Shown: positions 34,834-44,259 of the stretch, one piece after another
How positions within the stretch are numbered: position 1 is the first letter of the stretch
How the letters are laid out: each line of letters begins with the position of its first letter
NCBI RefSeq assembly: GCF_000745835.1
Contig: NZ_JQKB01000011.1
Coordinates: forward strand, 1-64,000
DNA: 64,000 nt
Origin: Belnapia moabensis DSM 16746
GTDB lineage: Bacteria > Pseudomonadota > Alphaproteobacteria > Acetobacterales > Acetobacteraceae
Direction of reading: 5' to 3'
Translations under genes and position numbers: made by a program
The notes under the pieces: generated by a model
The model's input: only the letters and a program-made list of their open reading frames with translations
What the model was told of the DNA's origin: nothing
Databases searched by the model: none

Positions 34834-35144
34834 GGCGAGCTCCGACCGGTTTCAGTCTGGAGCAGCGCGTCGATAGAGCGGGCGAGGCGCAGGTCGCGGT
34901 CGGAGAGGCCGCCGGCGTCATGGGTGGTCAGCAGGATCTCGACCCGGTTCCAGACATTCGACCATTCCGGGTGGTGGTCCTGCGCCTCGGCCAGCAGGGC
35001 GACACGGGCCATGAAGCCCCAGGCCTCGGAGAAGTCGCGGAAGCGGAATTCGCGGCGGATGGCGTCACGGCCTTCTACGGCCTGCCAGGCGGGCAGGGTC
35101 GTGGGCAGGGTGGCGCGGGCGGCGGCGTCGAGGGGTTCGACCAT
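34830..35144 (-). CDS. 4a-hydroxytetrahydrobiopterin dehydratase (PCD/DCoH)
   Basis: A 104-residue pterin carbinolamine dehydratase. The signature [20 protein letters not shown] follows the active-site pair in DHHPEW. It recycles the pterin cofactor of aromatic amino acid hydroxylases. AGGAG lies 9 bases before the ATG at 35144; an ATG at 35153 touches that site and is less likely. No hydroxylase gene is nearby. Confidence 0.92.
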   Translation of the reverse strand: MVEPLDAAARATLPTTLPAWQAVEGRDAIRREFRFRDFSEAWGFMARVALLAEAQDHHPEWSNVWNRVEILLTTHDAGGLSDRDLRLARSIDALLQTETGRSSP

Positions 35145-35199
35145 CACTGTCATCTCCTGGCGGGTTGACCTGGGGGCGGCATGGGCTTCCGCTAGGGGG

Positions 35200-35592
35200 A
35201 TGCGCCACAGCACCCCGCCGAGCCTCGAGGATATCCTGGAACTGGCCGAGCAGGCCCTCGCCGCCATGCCCGTCGCCCTGCGCGAGCAGGTGCGCGGCAC
35301 CGCGATCATCGTCGAGGACATGCCGGATGACGAGACGCTGGACGAGATGGGGATCGAGGAGCCCTGGGAGCTGACCGGCCTCTACCGCGGCGTGCCGCTG
35401 ACGCAAAAAAGCGTGCTCGACACGCCAGCGGAGCCCGACACGATCCTGCTCTACCGCGAGCCGATCCTGCTGGAGTGGATCGAGACGGGGGAGGACCTGT
35501 TCGGCCTGGTGCGGAACGTGCTGATCCATGAGATCGGGCATCATTTCGGCCTGTCGGATGCGGATATCGACCGGCTGGAGAAGGAAGGTTAG
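35200..35592 (+). CDS. Metallopeptidase family protein (zincin_1)
   Basis: A 130-residue protein with the HExxH zinc motif [11 protein letters not shown] (H110, E111, H114) and the downstream acidic residue of the minimal zincin family. The middle part [13 protein letters not shown] and [13 protein letters not shown] is typical. No export signal. Role unknown; the family is common next to housekeeping genes. It overlaps the convergent serine protease gene by four bases. Confidence 0.88.
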   Translation: MRHSTPPSLEDILELAEQALAAMPVALREQVRGTAIIVEDMPDDETLDEMGIEEPWELTGLYRGVPLTQKSVLDTPAEPDTILLYREPILLEWIETGEDLFGLVRNVLIHEIGHHFGLSDADIDRLEKEG

Positions 35593-36323
35593 GGCCTGAT
35601 CGCGGCGGCCGGGACGGCGGCGCCGAGGGCTGCGGCGCCGGCGACGCGGGAGGCGATGCCGGCGATGGCCCAGGCGCTGTCGGGGCCGCGGGAGAGCAGC
35701 GGGGCGCCGCTGCTGCCGCGGGTGCCGGCGCAGTCGTGGATCAGCATCGTGCGGGGGCCGTCCGATGAGCGGCCGATGAGGCGGCATGCGGTGTCGGCGA
35801 GGATCACCTCCGGCCGGTCCTGCTGGTAGCCGCCGAGCATCAGCGGAGCGCGGGGGGCGGGCGTGGCCGGCAGCAGGGGCAGGATGCGGTCGGGGGTGCC
35901 GAGGGGCGCGTCGAGGGTGAGGATCGCCCAGTCGGATGAGGCGGGGCCGCCCCGCGCCGGGTCGAAGCCGGGGCCGGTTCGGTAGGCGATGGCGCGGGCA
36001 TGGCCGCGGGCGGCGCCGCGGTCATAGCCGAGCAGGACATGGATGGTGCCGGGCTGGACGAAGGCGCGGCTGCGCGGGGCGACCAGGCAATGGGCGGCCG
36101 TCAGCATCTGGCGCGGGCCGATCAGCGCGCCGGTGCAGCGACCGCCGATCTCGAGCTGGACGCGGGCGAGGGCGCGCCAGGGGGCGTCCTCCAGGTTGAC
36201 CGGGCGGCGCGGGTCGGCCTCGCCGATGCCGGGGCGGAGGACGGGGCCTTGGGCGGGTTGCGCCGCGGCCGGCCCGGCCAGGAGCAGGGCGAGGACGAGG
36301 ACGAGGACGAGCGCCTGCCTCAG
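35589..36323 (-). CDS. Secreted trypsin-like serine protease with apparent CTG start
   Basis: A protein of 244 residues if it starts at CTG 36323. Triad: H78 (LTAAHC), D131 (SSDWAIL) and S205 (GTRGSSGAP), with C63 and C79 placed for the usual disulfide. The first 21 residues from the CTG (RQALVLVLVLALLLAGPAAAQ) form a clean signal peptide. No ATG, GTG or TTG exists upstream of H78 in this frame; the first ATG, at 36107, would cut off the signal and N-terminal strands. The CTG overlaps the stop of the copper chaperone gene as CTGA, so translation is probably coupled. Export of a protease with a copper-protein set is odd. Confidence 0.82.
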   Translation of the reverse strand: MRQALVLVLVLALLLAGPAAAQPAQGPVLRPGIGEADPRRPVNLEDAPWRALARVQLEIGGRCTGALIGPRQMLTAAHCLVAPRSRAFVQPGTIHVLLGYDRGAARGHARAIAYRTGPGFDPARGGPASSDWAILTLDAPLGTPDRILPLLPATPAPRAPLMLGGYQQDRPEVILADTACRLIGRSSDGPRTMLIHDCAGTRGSSGAPLLSRGPDSAWAIAGIASRVAGAAALGAAVPAAAIRP

Positions 36324-36799
36324 TGCTGGTGCGCCGGGCCGCGGGCGCCGGCGGCGCCGACATGCAGCATCACCTGCGCCTCGCCCGCCCGCTCGAAGCG
36401 GAGGGTGAGCGGGACCTCGCTGCCGGCGGCCAGCGCCTCCTTCAGCCCGATCAGCATGACGTGGAAGCCACCGGGTTGGAGGGTAACGGTGCCGCCGGGG
36501 GGGATGGGGATACCGCCCGTCGCCTCGCGCATGCGCATCACCTCGCCGTCGCGGACATGGGTGTGCAGCTCGACATTGCGGGCGACCGCCGAGGTGGCGG
36601 AGAGCAGGCGGTCGGGCTGGGTGCCGGTGTTGCGGATGGTGAGGAAGCCGGCGCCGGTGCCGTTCACCCCGGCGGCGCGGGACCAGGGCTGCGTCACCTG
36701 GATGTCGCCGATGGTGGCGTCATGCGCGAGGGCCGGGAGGGGGGCCCAGGGGGCAAGGGCAAGGGCGAGGGCCAGCAGGGTGCGGCGGAGGATGGGCAT
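36320..36799 (-). CDS. PCu(A)C-type periplasmic copper chaperone
   Basis: A 159-residue exported protein with signal peptide ending near PALAHD. The copper site H(M)x10Mx21HxM is seen as H79, M90, H113 and M115. Such chaperones deliver Cu(I) to the CuA/CuB centres of cytochrome oxidase. AAAGGA precedes the ATG. It follows the YcnI-type gene by 34 bases and its stop overlaps the CTG start of the protease gene. Confidence 0.93.
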   Translation of the reverse strand: MPILRRTLLALALALAPWAPLPALAHDATIGDIQVTQPWSRAAGVNGTGAGFLTIRNTGTQPDRLLSATSAVARNVELHTHVRDGEVMRMREATGGIPIPPGGTVTLQPGGFHVMLIGLKEALAAGSEVPLTLRFERAGEAQVMLHVGAAGARGPAHQH

Positions 36800-36833
36800 G
36801 GCGGTGTCCTTTGACGCGAGGGCGGGGCGCATC

Positions 36834-37364
36834 TCAGTGGGCGCCGGCACTGCGGGCGGGGAGGAGGAGGAGCGAAGGGGCCGGCAGGCGGAGGCTGTCG
36901 GCGGGGTGGGCGGCGTCCGGCACCTCGGCCCAGGCGGCGGTGGCGCCGCCGGTGCAGGATTGCGTCACGGGGAAGTAGGCCCGCCGGCCCGCCACGGCCG
37001 GGGCCTGCACCATCACCACGAACTCCTCATACTGGTCGTCGGGCAGCGGGCCGCCCTCCCAGGTGATCTCGCTGACCACCTCGCTGCGCTGGCCGCCATG
37101 GCCGTTCGGGGCCGGCTCGTCCAGTGTGCGGCGGGTGATGGTGAGGCGCCAGCCGGGCTTCGGCATGGGACGGGCGGAGAAGACATCCTCCGGCAGGCGG
37201 AGGGTGAGGCGCTCGGTCGCGGCACCGGAGCAGCCATGCGGCACGCGGAAGGCGGTGCGGACATAGCTGCCGGCCGGGGCCTGGGGCGGGTCGAGTGTGA
37301 CATGGGCGAAGGCGGGGAATATTGCGGCGGCCATGAGCAGGGCGGCCATTGGGGCGAGGCGCAT
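36834..37364 (-). CDS. YcnI-family (DUF1775) copper-binding protein
   Basis: A 176-residue exported protein. The mature N-terminus begins HVTLDPPQAPAGSYV; the terminal histidine is the copper ligand in YcnI proteins. The cupredoxin-like body contains FRVPHGCSG, TWEGGPLPDDQYEEF and PVTQSCTGG. AGGAG lies 8 bases before the ATG. In related bacteria YcnI and PCu(A)C proteins are encoded together as here. Confidence 0.92.
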   Translation of the reverse strand: MRLAPMAALLMAAAIFPAFAHVTLDPPQAPAGSYVRTAFRVPHGCSGAATERLTLRLPEDVFSARPMPKPGWRLTITRRTLDEPAPNGHGGQRSEVVSEITWEGGPLPDDQYEEFVVMVQAPAVAGRRAYFPVTQSCTGGATAAWAEVPDAAHPADSLRLPAPSLLLLPARSAGAH

Positions 37365-37419
37365 GCGGGGTTCTCCTGGATCGGGGACGGGCGCGGCCGG
37401 GGGCGGCCGCGGCGGCGGA

Positions 37420-37773
37420 TCAGGAGACGGGCGGTGGGGCGCGGGCACCGCCGGGCGGGCCGCGGATGCCGGGTGGCAGGCGGCCGGCGGGGAGCGCGGG
37501 CGGGGGCGCGGCGAGGTTGGTCCAGGCCGGGGCGGGCAGCGGCGGCGGGTCGAGCGCGGCGCCGGCCGGCAGGGCATGGCAGGCGAGGCAGGCGCCGGCA
37601 TGGCCCGGCTCGGCCGGGGCGCCATCGGGCTGCTGGTGGATCGTCTTCAGCCCGTCGGCGGTGCAGATCTCGAGGGCGAAGCCGTGGCGCGCCATCGCCA
37701 GCCCCTGCGCCGGGGCGAGGACCGCCTGCAGCAGCAGGGCGGCGAGCAGCAGGAAGGACAGCCGGCGGTTCAC
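37420..37773 (-). CDS. DUF2946-family small exported protein
   Basis: A 117-residue protein with GTG start and an N-terminal membrane or signal segment (LSFLLLAALLLQAVL). It has EICTADG and then GACLACHAL, a cysteine-histidine pair arrangement that could bind copper. The tail is proline-rich and low-complexity. DUF2946 genes are often beside copper genes, and this one starts the YcnI-PCu(A)C unit. Confidence 0.82.
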   Translation of the reverse strand: MNRRLSFLLLAALLLQAVLAPAQGLAMARHGFALEICTADGLKTIHQQPDGAPAEPGHAGACLACHALPAGAALDPPPLPAPAWTNLAAPPPALPAGRLPPGIRGPPGGARAPPPVS

Positions 37774-37839
37774 CGGGCGGAGCCTAGCGGGGGCGGGCGC
37801 GGAAGTCGATCCGGAGCCGCCGTCCCTCCCCTTCCCGGC

Positions 37840-38379
37840 TCAAGCCGCGAGCGCGTATTCGACCTCGGGGACGTAGAAGGCCTGCTCCTTGCCGAGCAGG
37901 CTGGAATAGAGGGTGAAGCTCTCGACCGGGACGGGCGGGGCGCGGAACAGGTTATGCGCCTGGACGAACTGGATCAGCTTGTCGGGCGCGGCGCGGTCGG
38001 TGCGGGCCAGCGTGACATGCGGGGCGAAGCGCTTGCGCTCGGGCTCGAGGCCGACGCGCTGGAGCGCGGTCTCGACCTTGGCCTGGAGGAAGGCGAGCGC
38101 CTCAGTCTTCTCGACGCCGACCCAGAGGGCGCTGATGCGGCCGGCCTTCTCGAAGGTGCCCATGCCCCGGAGCGAGAGCTCGAAGGGGCGGGCGCGGATA
38201 TTGGCGAGGGCGTCGTCCACGTCCTGGGCCTGCCAGGATTCGACCTCGCCGATGAAGCGGAGCGTCAGGTGGTAGTTCTCGGGCGGCACCCAGCGGGCGC
38301 CGGGGATGCCCCCCGCGAGGTCGGCGAGCTGGTCCTTGATGGCGGGCGGCAGGGCCAGGGCGACGAAGAGGCGGATCAT
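37840..38379 (-). CDS. thpR: RNA 2',3'-cyclic phosphodiesterase ThpR
   Basis: A 179-residue 2H phosphoesterase with two HxTx motifs, HLTL at H37 and HVTL at H121. GGAG is 9 bases before the ATG at 38379; a GTG three codons upstream is possible. Opens 2',3'-cyclic phosphate ends of RNA. It sits 13 bases before the end of the arylesterase gene on the same strand. Confidence 0.93.
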   Translation of the reverse strand: MIRLFVALALPPAIKDQLADLAGGIPGARWVPPENYHLTLRFIGEVESWQAQDVDDALANIRARPFELSLRGMGTFEKAGRISALWVGVEKTEALAFLQAKVETALQRVGLEPERKRFAPHVTLARTDRAAPDKLIQFVQAHNLFRAPPVPVESFTLYSSLLGKEQAFYVPEVEYALAA

Positions 38380-38392
38380 CGGGGACACTCCT

Positions 38393-39056
38393 TCAGCCAG
38401 GGGTGACTCGGTCCAGTAGGGCCTCGACCGCGGGCAGGATGCGGGCGACCAGACGTTCTACGCCGCGCGAGTTGGGGTGGATGCCGTCGGCCTGGTTCAG
38501 GCCGGCGTCGCCGGCGATGCCTTCGAGGAAGAAAGGGTCGAAGACGAGGCCGGGGCGCTCGCGGGCGAGGTCGTGGAAGACGGCCTGGAATTCCCGGCCG
38601 TACTCGGCGCCAAGATTGGGCGGGGCGAGCATGCCGGAGAGCAGCACCGGGATGCGGCGGGCGGCCAAGCGGTCGAGGATGGCGGCGAGGTTGCGGCGGG
38701 TCTCGGCGGGGGGCAGGCCGCGGAGGCCGTCATTGCCGCCGAGCTCGACGATCGCGGCCTGGGGATTGTCGGCCAGCGCCCAGTCGAGCCGGGCGAGGCC
38801 GCCGGCCGTGGTGTCGCCGGAGACGCCGCCGTCGATCACCTTCACCTGGCGGCCACGGGCTTCGAGGGCGGCTTGCAGGCGGGGGACGAAGCCCTCACCG
38901 GGGGCGAGGCCGTAGCCGGCGGTCAGGCTGTCGCCGAGGGCGAGCAGGCGGATGGGACCAGCCGCACGCGCCCGTAATACTCCGATACCCGATAGAGCTA
39001 GGCCGATGGCGCTTCTGCGCCCATATCGGCTGGCATCCCGGAACCCGCATGGCACC

Positions 39057-39058
<2 letters not shown>
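38393..39058 (-). CDS. tesA: SGNH/GDSL arylesterase (TesA type)
   Basis: A 221-residue lipase/esterase with signal-like N-terminus (GRRSAIGLALSGIGVLRARA). The four SGNH blocks are GDSLTAGYG (S44), G in VSGDTTAGG, N in ELGGNDGLRG and D-x-x-H in DGIHPN near the end. It should be a periplasmic esterase or lysophospholipase. ATG at 39058 overlaps the divergent ATPase start by two bases; another in-frame ATG at 39067 would lie inside the ATPase gene. Confidence 0.9.
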
Positions 39059-39776
<718 letters not shown>

Positions 39777-39827
39777 ACGGTGCGCAGAATGATGCGTTCG
39801 GGCGGCGAACGGAGAAGGAGGACGCCG

Positions 39828-39986
39828 ATGCGTGTGGTGATGCTGATGCTGGCGGCGCTCTCGCTGTCCGGCTGCGGGCTGGTGGCGCTGCCCTTCCGGG
39901 TGGCGGGGGATGTGATCTCGGTCGTGCCGGTGGTGGGCAAGCCGCTCGGGGCACCGGTGCATGCCGTGGGCGACGTCATCGACTGA
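39828..39986 (+). CDS. Tiny lipoprotein, unknown function
   Basis: A 52-residue lipoprotein with a clear lipobox (MLAALSLSGC) and a short mature part GLVALPFRVAGDVISVVPVVG ending [18 protein letters not shown] precedes the ATG at a good distance. The sequence resembles small alphaproteobacterial lipoproteins of the DUF6726 kind (from memory). No function is known. It follows the ATPase after 51 bases. Confidence 0.75.
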   Translation: MRVVMLMLAALSLSGCGLVALPFRVAGDVISVVPVVGKPLGAPVHAVGDVID

Positions 39987-40001
39987 GCCGACGTGAGGGT
40001 T

Positions 40002-40023
40002 CCAAGGGCCTCTCGGCCCTTGG
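40002..40023. terminator. Hairpin between convergent genes
   Basis: CCAAGGGCC and GGCCCTTGG form a perfect 9-pair stem with a TCTC loop between the lipoprotein gene and mltG. A second hairpin, GAGGGC-GGC-GCCCTC, follows at 40039-40053. Two in tandem are common in intergenic repeats of related genomes and may end transcription from both sides. No T run. Confidence 0.5.
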
Positions 40024-40065
40024 CGGGAGGAGCTCGAAGAGGGCGGCGCCCTCCTCGACATGCCC

Positions 40066-41049
40066 TCATAGCCCGGCGCCGCGCCGCCGCTCGATCTCGC
40101 GCCAGCGGGCGACGTTGCGGTTGTGCTCGTCGAGCGTGCGGGCGAAGGCGTGGCCGCCGCTGCCATCGGCGACGAAGTAGAGGTCGTCGCTCGCCGCGGG
40201 CCGGGTCACGGCGCGCAGCGCGGCGAGGCCGGGGGCGGCGATCGGGGCGGGCGGCAGGCCCTTCACCCTGTAGGTGTTGAAGGGGTGGTCGCGGTCGAGG
40301 TCGGCGCGGCTCAGCGGGCGGTCGAGCGGGGCGCCGTCGGCGGCGGCATAGGCGACGGTCGGGTCCGATTGCAGCGGCATCCCGGCGCGGAGGCGGTTGA
40401 GGAAGACGGCGGCGATGCGCGGTCGCTCCTCCGCCACCGAGGTCTCGCGCTCGACGATGCTGGCGAGGACCAGCGCCTCGCGCGGGGTCGCCAGCGGCAG
40501 GCCCTCGGCGCGGGAGGACCAGGCCTCGGAGAGCGCCTGGAGCATGGCGGCCTCGGCGCGGCGGAGCAGCGCAGCGCGGCCGTCGCCGAACTGGTAGGCG
40601 TAGGTCTCGGGGAGGACGGCGCCCTCGGCGAAGGCCGGGAGGTCGCCGGTGAGGCCCTCGGTGCGGGTGAGGATGGCGGCGATCTGGCGGGCGGTGAGGC
40701 CCTCGGGGATCGTCACGCGGCGCTGCACCGGGCGGGCATTGCGGAGGATGTCGAGCACCTGCGCCATGGAGGCGCCGGGCGGGAAGGCGAATTCGGCGGC
40801 GCGGAGCGGGCCATCATCGCGCGTGGCCAGGGTGGCGAGGGTGAAGAGGCGGGGCTCGTCGATCACCCCGGCGCGGCGGAGGGCGGCGGCGATGGCCTCC
40901 GTCCCGCCGCGGGGGATGACGAGCTGAGCCTGTTCAACCAGCGGGCCGGGGGCCCGGTAGTGATGCCAGGCCCAGCCGGCGCCACCCGCCGCGAGGAGGA
41001 CCAGGGCGGCGAGCGCCGCCCCGGCGATGCGGAAGGCCCGCCTCAGCAA
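40066..41049 (-). CDS. mltG: Endolytic murein transglycosylase MltG
   Basis: A 327-residue protein with one N-terminal membrane helix (residues 6-26), a LysM-like subdomain and the YceG-like catalytic domain. The catalytic glutamate is E200 in SIVERETSV, and QSDPTVAYA with NTYRVKGLPPAPI are family blocks. It cuts nascent peptidoglycan glycan strands. It follows fabF by 7 bases as in many alphaproteobacteria. Confidence 0.95.
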   Translation of the reverse strand: MLRRAFRIAGAALAALVLLAAGGAGWAWHHYRAPGPLVEQAQLVIPRGGTEAIAAALRRAGVIDEPRLFTLATLATRDDGPLRAAEFAFPPGASMAQVLDILRNARPVQRRVTIPEGLTARQIAAILTRTEGLTGDLPAFAEGAVLPETYAYQFGDGRAALLRRAEAAMLQALSEAWSSRAEGLPLATPREALVLASIVERETSVAEERPRIAAVFLNRLRAGMPLQSDPTVAYAAADGAPLDRPLSRADLDRDHPFNTYRVKGLPPAPIAAPGLAALRAVTRPAASDDLYFVADGSGGHAFARTLDEHNRNVARWREIERRRGAGL

Positions 41050-41056
41050 TCCCTCC

Positions 41057-42340
41057 TTAGGGCGCCGCGCGGAAGACGATGCTGGCGTTGGTGCCGCCGA
41101 AGCCGAAGCTGTTCGACAGCGCCACGTCGATCTTCCGCTCCTGCGCCACCTTGGCGACCCGGTCGATCGGGCTGTCCTTCGAGGGCTTCTCGAGGTTCAG
41201 CGTCGGCGGGGCGATGCCGTCGCGGATGGCGAGGATGGAGAAGATGCCCTCCACGGCGCCGGCCGCGCCGAGCAGGTGGCCGATGGCGGACTTGGTCGAG
41301 GACATCGCCAGGCCACGAGCATCGTCGCCCCAGAGCCGCTCCACCGCGCCGAGCTCGAGGTCGTCGCCGAGCGGCGTCGAGGTGCCGTGGGCGTTGACGT
41401 ATTGCACCTCGCCCGGGGTGACGCCGGCGCTCTTCAGCGCGGCGCGCATGGAGCGGAAGGCGCCGTCGCCGGTGTCGGACGGGGCGGTGATGTGGTGGGC
41501 GTCGCCCGACATGCCGTAGCCGATGACCTCGGCATAGATCTTCGCGCCGCGCTTCTTCGCGTGCTCGTACTCCTCAAGCACGACGACGCCGGCGCCCTCG
41601 CCCATGACGAAGCCATCACGGCCCTCGTCCCAGGGGCGGGAGGCCTCGGTCGGGGTGTCGTTGTAGGCGGTGGAGAGGGCGCGGGAGGCACAGAAGCCGG
41701 CCATGCCGATCTCGCTGACCGCGGCCTCGGCGCCGCCGGCGACCATGACATCGGCATCGCCGAAGGCGATCAGCCGGGCGGCGTCGCCGAGGGCGTGCAC
41801 GCCGGTGGCGCAGGCCGTCACCACCGCATGGTTCGGGCCCTTGAAGCCGTAGCGGATGGAGACATGGCCGGAGGCGAGGTTGATCAGCGCGCTCGGGATG
41901 AAGAATGGCGAGACGCGCTTGCCCTTGCCCTGGGCGATGAGCTGCGAGCTCTCGTAGATGGTCGTGAGGCCACCGATGCCGGAGCCGATCATCACGCCGG
42001 TGGCGCAGCGGCCCTCCTCATCCTCCGGCATCCAGCCGGAATCCTCGACCGCCTCCACCGCCGCCACGACGGCGAGCTGGATGAAGCGGTCCATCTTCTT
42101 CTGGTCCTTGACCGGGATCCATTCGGCGAGGTCGAGCCCGCCTTCGGCCCTGGTCCCGACGGGGACCTGGCCGGCGATCTTGGCCGGCAGGTCCTTCACG
42201 TCGAAGGACTGGATGGCGGCGATGCCGCTCTGCCCCTCGATGAGGCGCTTCCAGACCCGCTCGACGCCGAGGCCGAGCGGGCTGGCGATGCCCATGCCGG
42301 TGACGACAACGCGCCGCGGCGCGGCAGCCTGTGCGAACAC
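41057..42340 (-). CDS. fabF: 3-oxoacyl-[acyl-carrier-protein] synthase II (FabF)
   Basis: A 427-residue condensing enzyme. Nucleophile C177 is in VTACATG; catalytic histidines lie in NAHGTSTPLGD and in IGHLLGAAGA. It elongates acyl-ACP with malonyl-ACP. 42 bases downstream of acpP and immediately before mltG. Confidence 0.97.
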   Translation of the reverse strand: MFAQAAAPRRVVVTGMGIASPLGLGVERVWKRLIEGQSGIAAIQSFDVKDLPAKIAGQVPVGTRAEGGLDLAEWIPVKDQKKMDRFIQLAVVAAVEAVEDSGWMPEDEEGRCATGVMIGSGIGGLTTIYESSQLIAQGKGKRVSPFFIPSALINLASGHVSIRYGFKGPNHAVVTACATGVHALGDAARLIAFGDADVMVAGGAEAAVSEIGMAGFCASRALSTAYNDTPTEASRPWDEGRDGFVMGEGAGVVVLEEYEHAKKRGAKIYAEVIGYGMSGDAHHITAPSDTGDGAFRSMRAALKSAGVTPGEVQYVNAHGTSTPLGDDLELGAVERLWGDDARGLAMSSTKSAIGHLLGAAGAVEGIFSILAIRDGIAPPTLNLEKPSKDSPIDRVAKVAQERKIDVALSNSFGFGGTNASIVFRAAP

Positions 42341-42382
42341 GCTACACCCTCTTCCCGGTCTTGGTCGTGTCGGAGAAGGGCC

Positions 42383-42619
42383 TCAGCCCTTCTGGCCGTC
42401 GATATAGGCGATGGCGTCCTTCACCGTGGTGATCTTCTCGGCCGCATCGTCCGGGATTTCCACGCCGAAAGCCTCCTCGAAGGCCATCACCAGCTCGACG
42501 GTGTCGAGGCTGTCGGCGCCCAGGTCGTCGATGAAGGAGGCGTCCTCGGTCACCTTGGCCTCGTCCACGCCGAGGTGCTCGACGACAATTTTCTTAACCT
42601 TCTCGGCGGTCTCGCTCAT
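42383..42619 (-). CDS. acpP: Acyl carrier protein
   Basis: A 78-residue acidic protein with the phosphopantetheine attachment site S37 in [10 protein letters not shown]. Length and sequence are typical for the fatty-acid carrier. A GGAGA site precedes the ATG. The 189 bases upstream to the small membrane gene probably hold its promoter; inverted CCCTTT and AAAGGG repeats lie near 42765-42795. Confidence 0.97.
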   Translation of the reverse strand: MSETAEKVKKIVVEHLGVDEAKVTEDASFIDDLGADSLDTVELVMAFEEAFGVEIPDDAAEKITTVKDAIAYIDGQKG

Positions 42620-42808
42620 CGCGTGCCAGTCTCCAAATCAACAGCCATGCCCCTGGCGTCGACCAGCCCATGCCCGGAATCGCGGCGTGCCGCACGGGGG
42701 CGGGAGGTGGTCAACGCGGAACCCGGAGGGGGCGTAGGCGGTGTTGGCGAAGCTGGCAAGTCCCTTTGCTGTCTTCCGTGTTACCGAAAGGGATGACGCG
42801 GTGCAGCA

Positions 42809-43048
42809 TCAGCGGGGCGGGGCAGCCAGCTGGGTCAGGCGGGCGATGCCCATCATCGCCTCAACCGCGGCCGTGGGCGAGGCGAGGCAGGCGAGGCCGG
42901 CGGCGATCGCCAGGTGCATGTCGGCGCCCTGGGCGAGGACGGCGAAGGGGGCGGCGAGCGCCGCGGCGCCGAGCAGCCACCAGGGGCCGTCCGGCCAGGG
43001 CCCGACCAGGGAATCCGGCGAAAGTCGGGGCGGAGTGAGACGCACCAT
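42809..43048 (-). CDS. Small two-helix membrane protein, unknown
   Basis: A 79-residue protein with two hydrophobic segments (WWLLGAAALAAPFAVLA and LAIAAGLACLASP). GAGG lies 6 bases before the ATG. No family recognised. It sits in the interruption of the fab cluster together with the divergent binding-protein gene. Confidence 0.45.
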   Translation of the reverse strand: MVRLTPPRLSPDSLVGPWPDGPWWLLGAAALAAPFAVLAQGADMHLAIAAGLACLASPTAAVEAMMGIARLTQLAAPPR

Positions 43049-43216
43049 CGCTGCCTCGGCTGCTGCGGCTGAAGCGGGCCAGCCAGTCTCGGGTTGCTCG
43101 GGCGGCGGCGCAACAAAAAGCGATGGGCCGGGGCCGGCTGGCGCCGGGGCGCGTTGCGCGGTTTAGTCTTCGGCACAAGCAAGAACGGCCCCTCGCGGGC
43201 CCAAGGAGGAAGCGGC

Positions 43217-44188
43217 ATGTCGATCCCTCGCCGGGCGTTCCTGATCGGCAGCGGGGTGGCCGCGCTCGCGCCCGCCCCATCGCGGGCGCAGCCGGGCCGG
43301 CCGATCCGCTTCGTCGTCGGCTTCCCGCCGGGCGGGTCCGGCGACTTAGTGGCGCGGGTGCTCGGCGAGGCGGTCGGGCGGGAGCTGGGCCAGGCGGTGG
43401 TCGTGGACAACCGGCCCGGCGCGGGCAGCAACATCGCCACCGAATACGTGGCCCGCAGCGAGCCGGACGGCACGAACCTGCTGATCGGCGGCAATTTCAG
43501 CCATGCGGTCAACCCGGCCCTCTACCGACGCGTGCCCTTCGACCCCATCGCCGATTTCACGCCGATCACCGAGATCGCCGATTATCCGACGATCATCACC
43601 GTCTCGCCCGCGACCGGCATCACCTCCCTCCGCGGGCTGATCGAGCGGGCGCGGGCCGAGCCGGGGCGCCTGGCCTATGCCACGCCGGGCAATGGCACCC
43701 CGTCGCATCTCGCAGGCGCCATGCTGGAGAAGGTGGCGGGCATCGAGCTGACCCATGTGCCCTTCCGCGGCGGCGCGCCGGCGGTGCAGGCGGTGCTGGC
43801 CGGCGACGTGCCGCTCACCATCGGCACTCCGCCCGTGGTGCTGCCCTTCATCCGCTCCGGGCAGTTGCGGGGGCTTTCGCTCACCACCCGCCGCCCCTTC
43901 CCCATCATCCCCGAGGTGATCGGGACGGAGGAGGCCGGCCTGCCGGAACTCGATATCGGAGGCTGGTGGGGGATGTGGGGGCCGGCGCGGCTGCCGGCGC
44001 CGATGGTGACGCGGCTCTTCGAGGCGACGCGCCGGGCGCTGGGCCAGCAGGGCGTCGTGGCGAAGCTGGCCGGCGAGGGGCTGCAGGTCGTGACCTCGCC
44101 CTCGCCCGAGGAGTTCGGCGCCTTCATCCGGCGCGAGATCTCCTTCTGGGCCGGGGTCGTCAAGGCGGCGGGGGCGGTGGTCGACTAG
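43217..44188 (+). CDS. Tripartite tricarboxylate transporter binding protein (TctC/Bug family)
   Basis: A 323-residue periplasmic binding protein. After a signal peptide (SIPRRAFLIGSGVAALAPAPSRA) come the Bug-family blocks PIRFVVGFPPGGSGDLVAR, VVDNRPGAGSNIATEYVA and HVPFRGGAPAVQAVLAGDV. AAGGAGG is well placed before the ATG. Bug proteins bind carboxylates and nitrogenous aromatics. No TctA/TctB membrane genes are adjacent, as is common. It lies opposite in direction to the surrounding fab genes. Confidence 0.92.
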   Translation: MSIPRRAFLIGSGVAALAPAPSRAQPGRPIRFVVGFPPGGSGDLVARVLGEAVGRELGQAVVVDNRPGAGSNIATEYVARSEPDGTNLLIGGNFSHAVNPALYRRVPFDPIADFTPITEIADYPTIITVSPATGITSLRGLIERARAEPGRLAYATPGNGTPSHLAGAMLEKVAGIELTHVPFRGGAPAVQAVLAGDVPLTIGTPPVVLPFIRSGQLRGLSLTTRRPFPIIPEVIGTEEAGLPELDIGGWWGMWGPARLPAPMVTRLFEATRRALGQQGVVAKLAGEGLQVVTSPSPEEFGAFIRREISFWAGVVKAAGAVVD

Positions 44189-44192
44189 AGCA

Positions 44193-44238
44193 TGATCGCC
44201 GGAGGCTGGAACGGCCGGAGGCGTGAATCATGCGATCA
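44193..44238. repeat. Intergenic hairpin element
   Basis: TGATCGC at 44193 and GCGATCA at 44232 are perfect inverted arms; between them GCCGGAGGC occurs twice as a direct repeat, and the sequence also has CATGATC and ATCATGC ends. It lies between the convergent Bug-type gene and fabG. I remember similar sequences as dispersed intergenic repeats in related genomes; it could also stop transcription. Confidence 0.4.
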
Positions 44239-44259
44239 AACAAAAGCCCCCTGCCCCGG

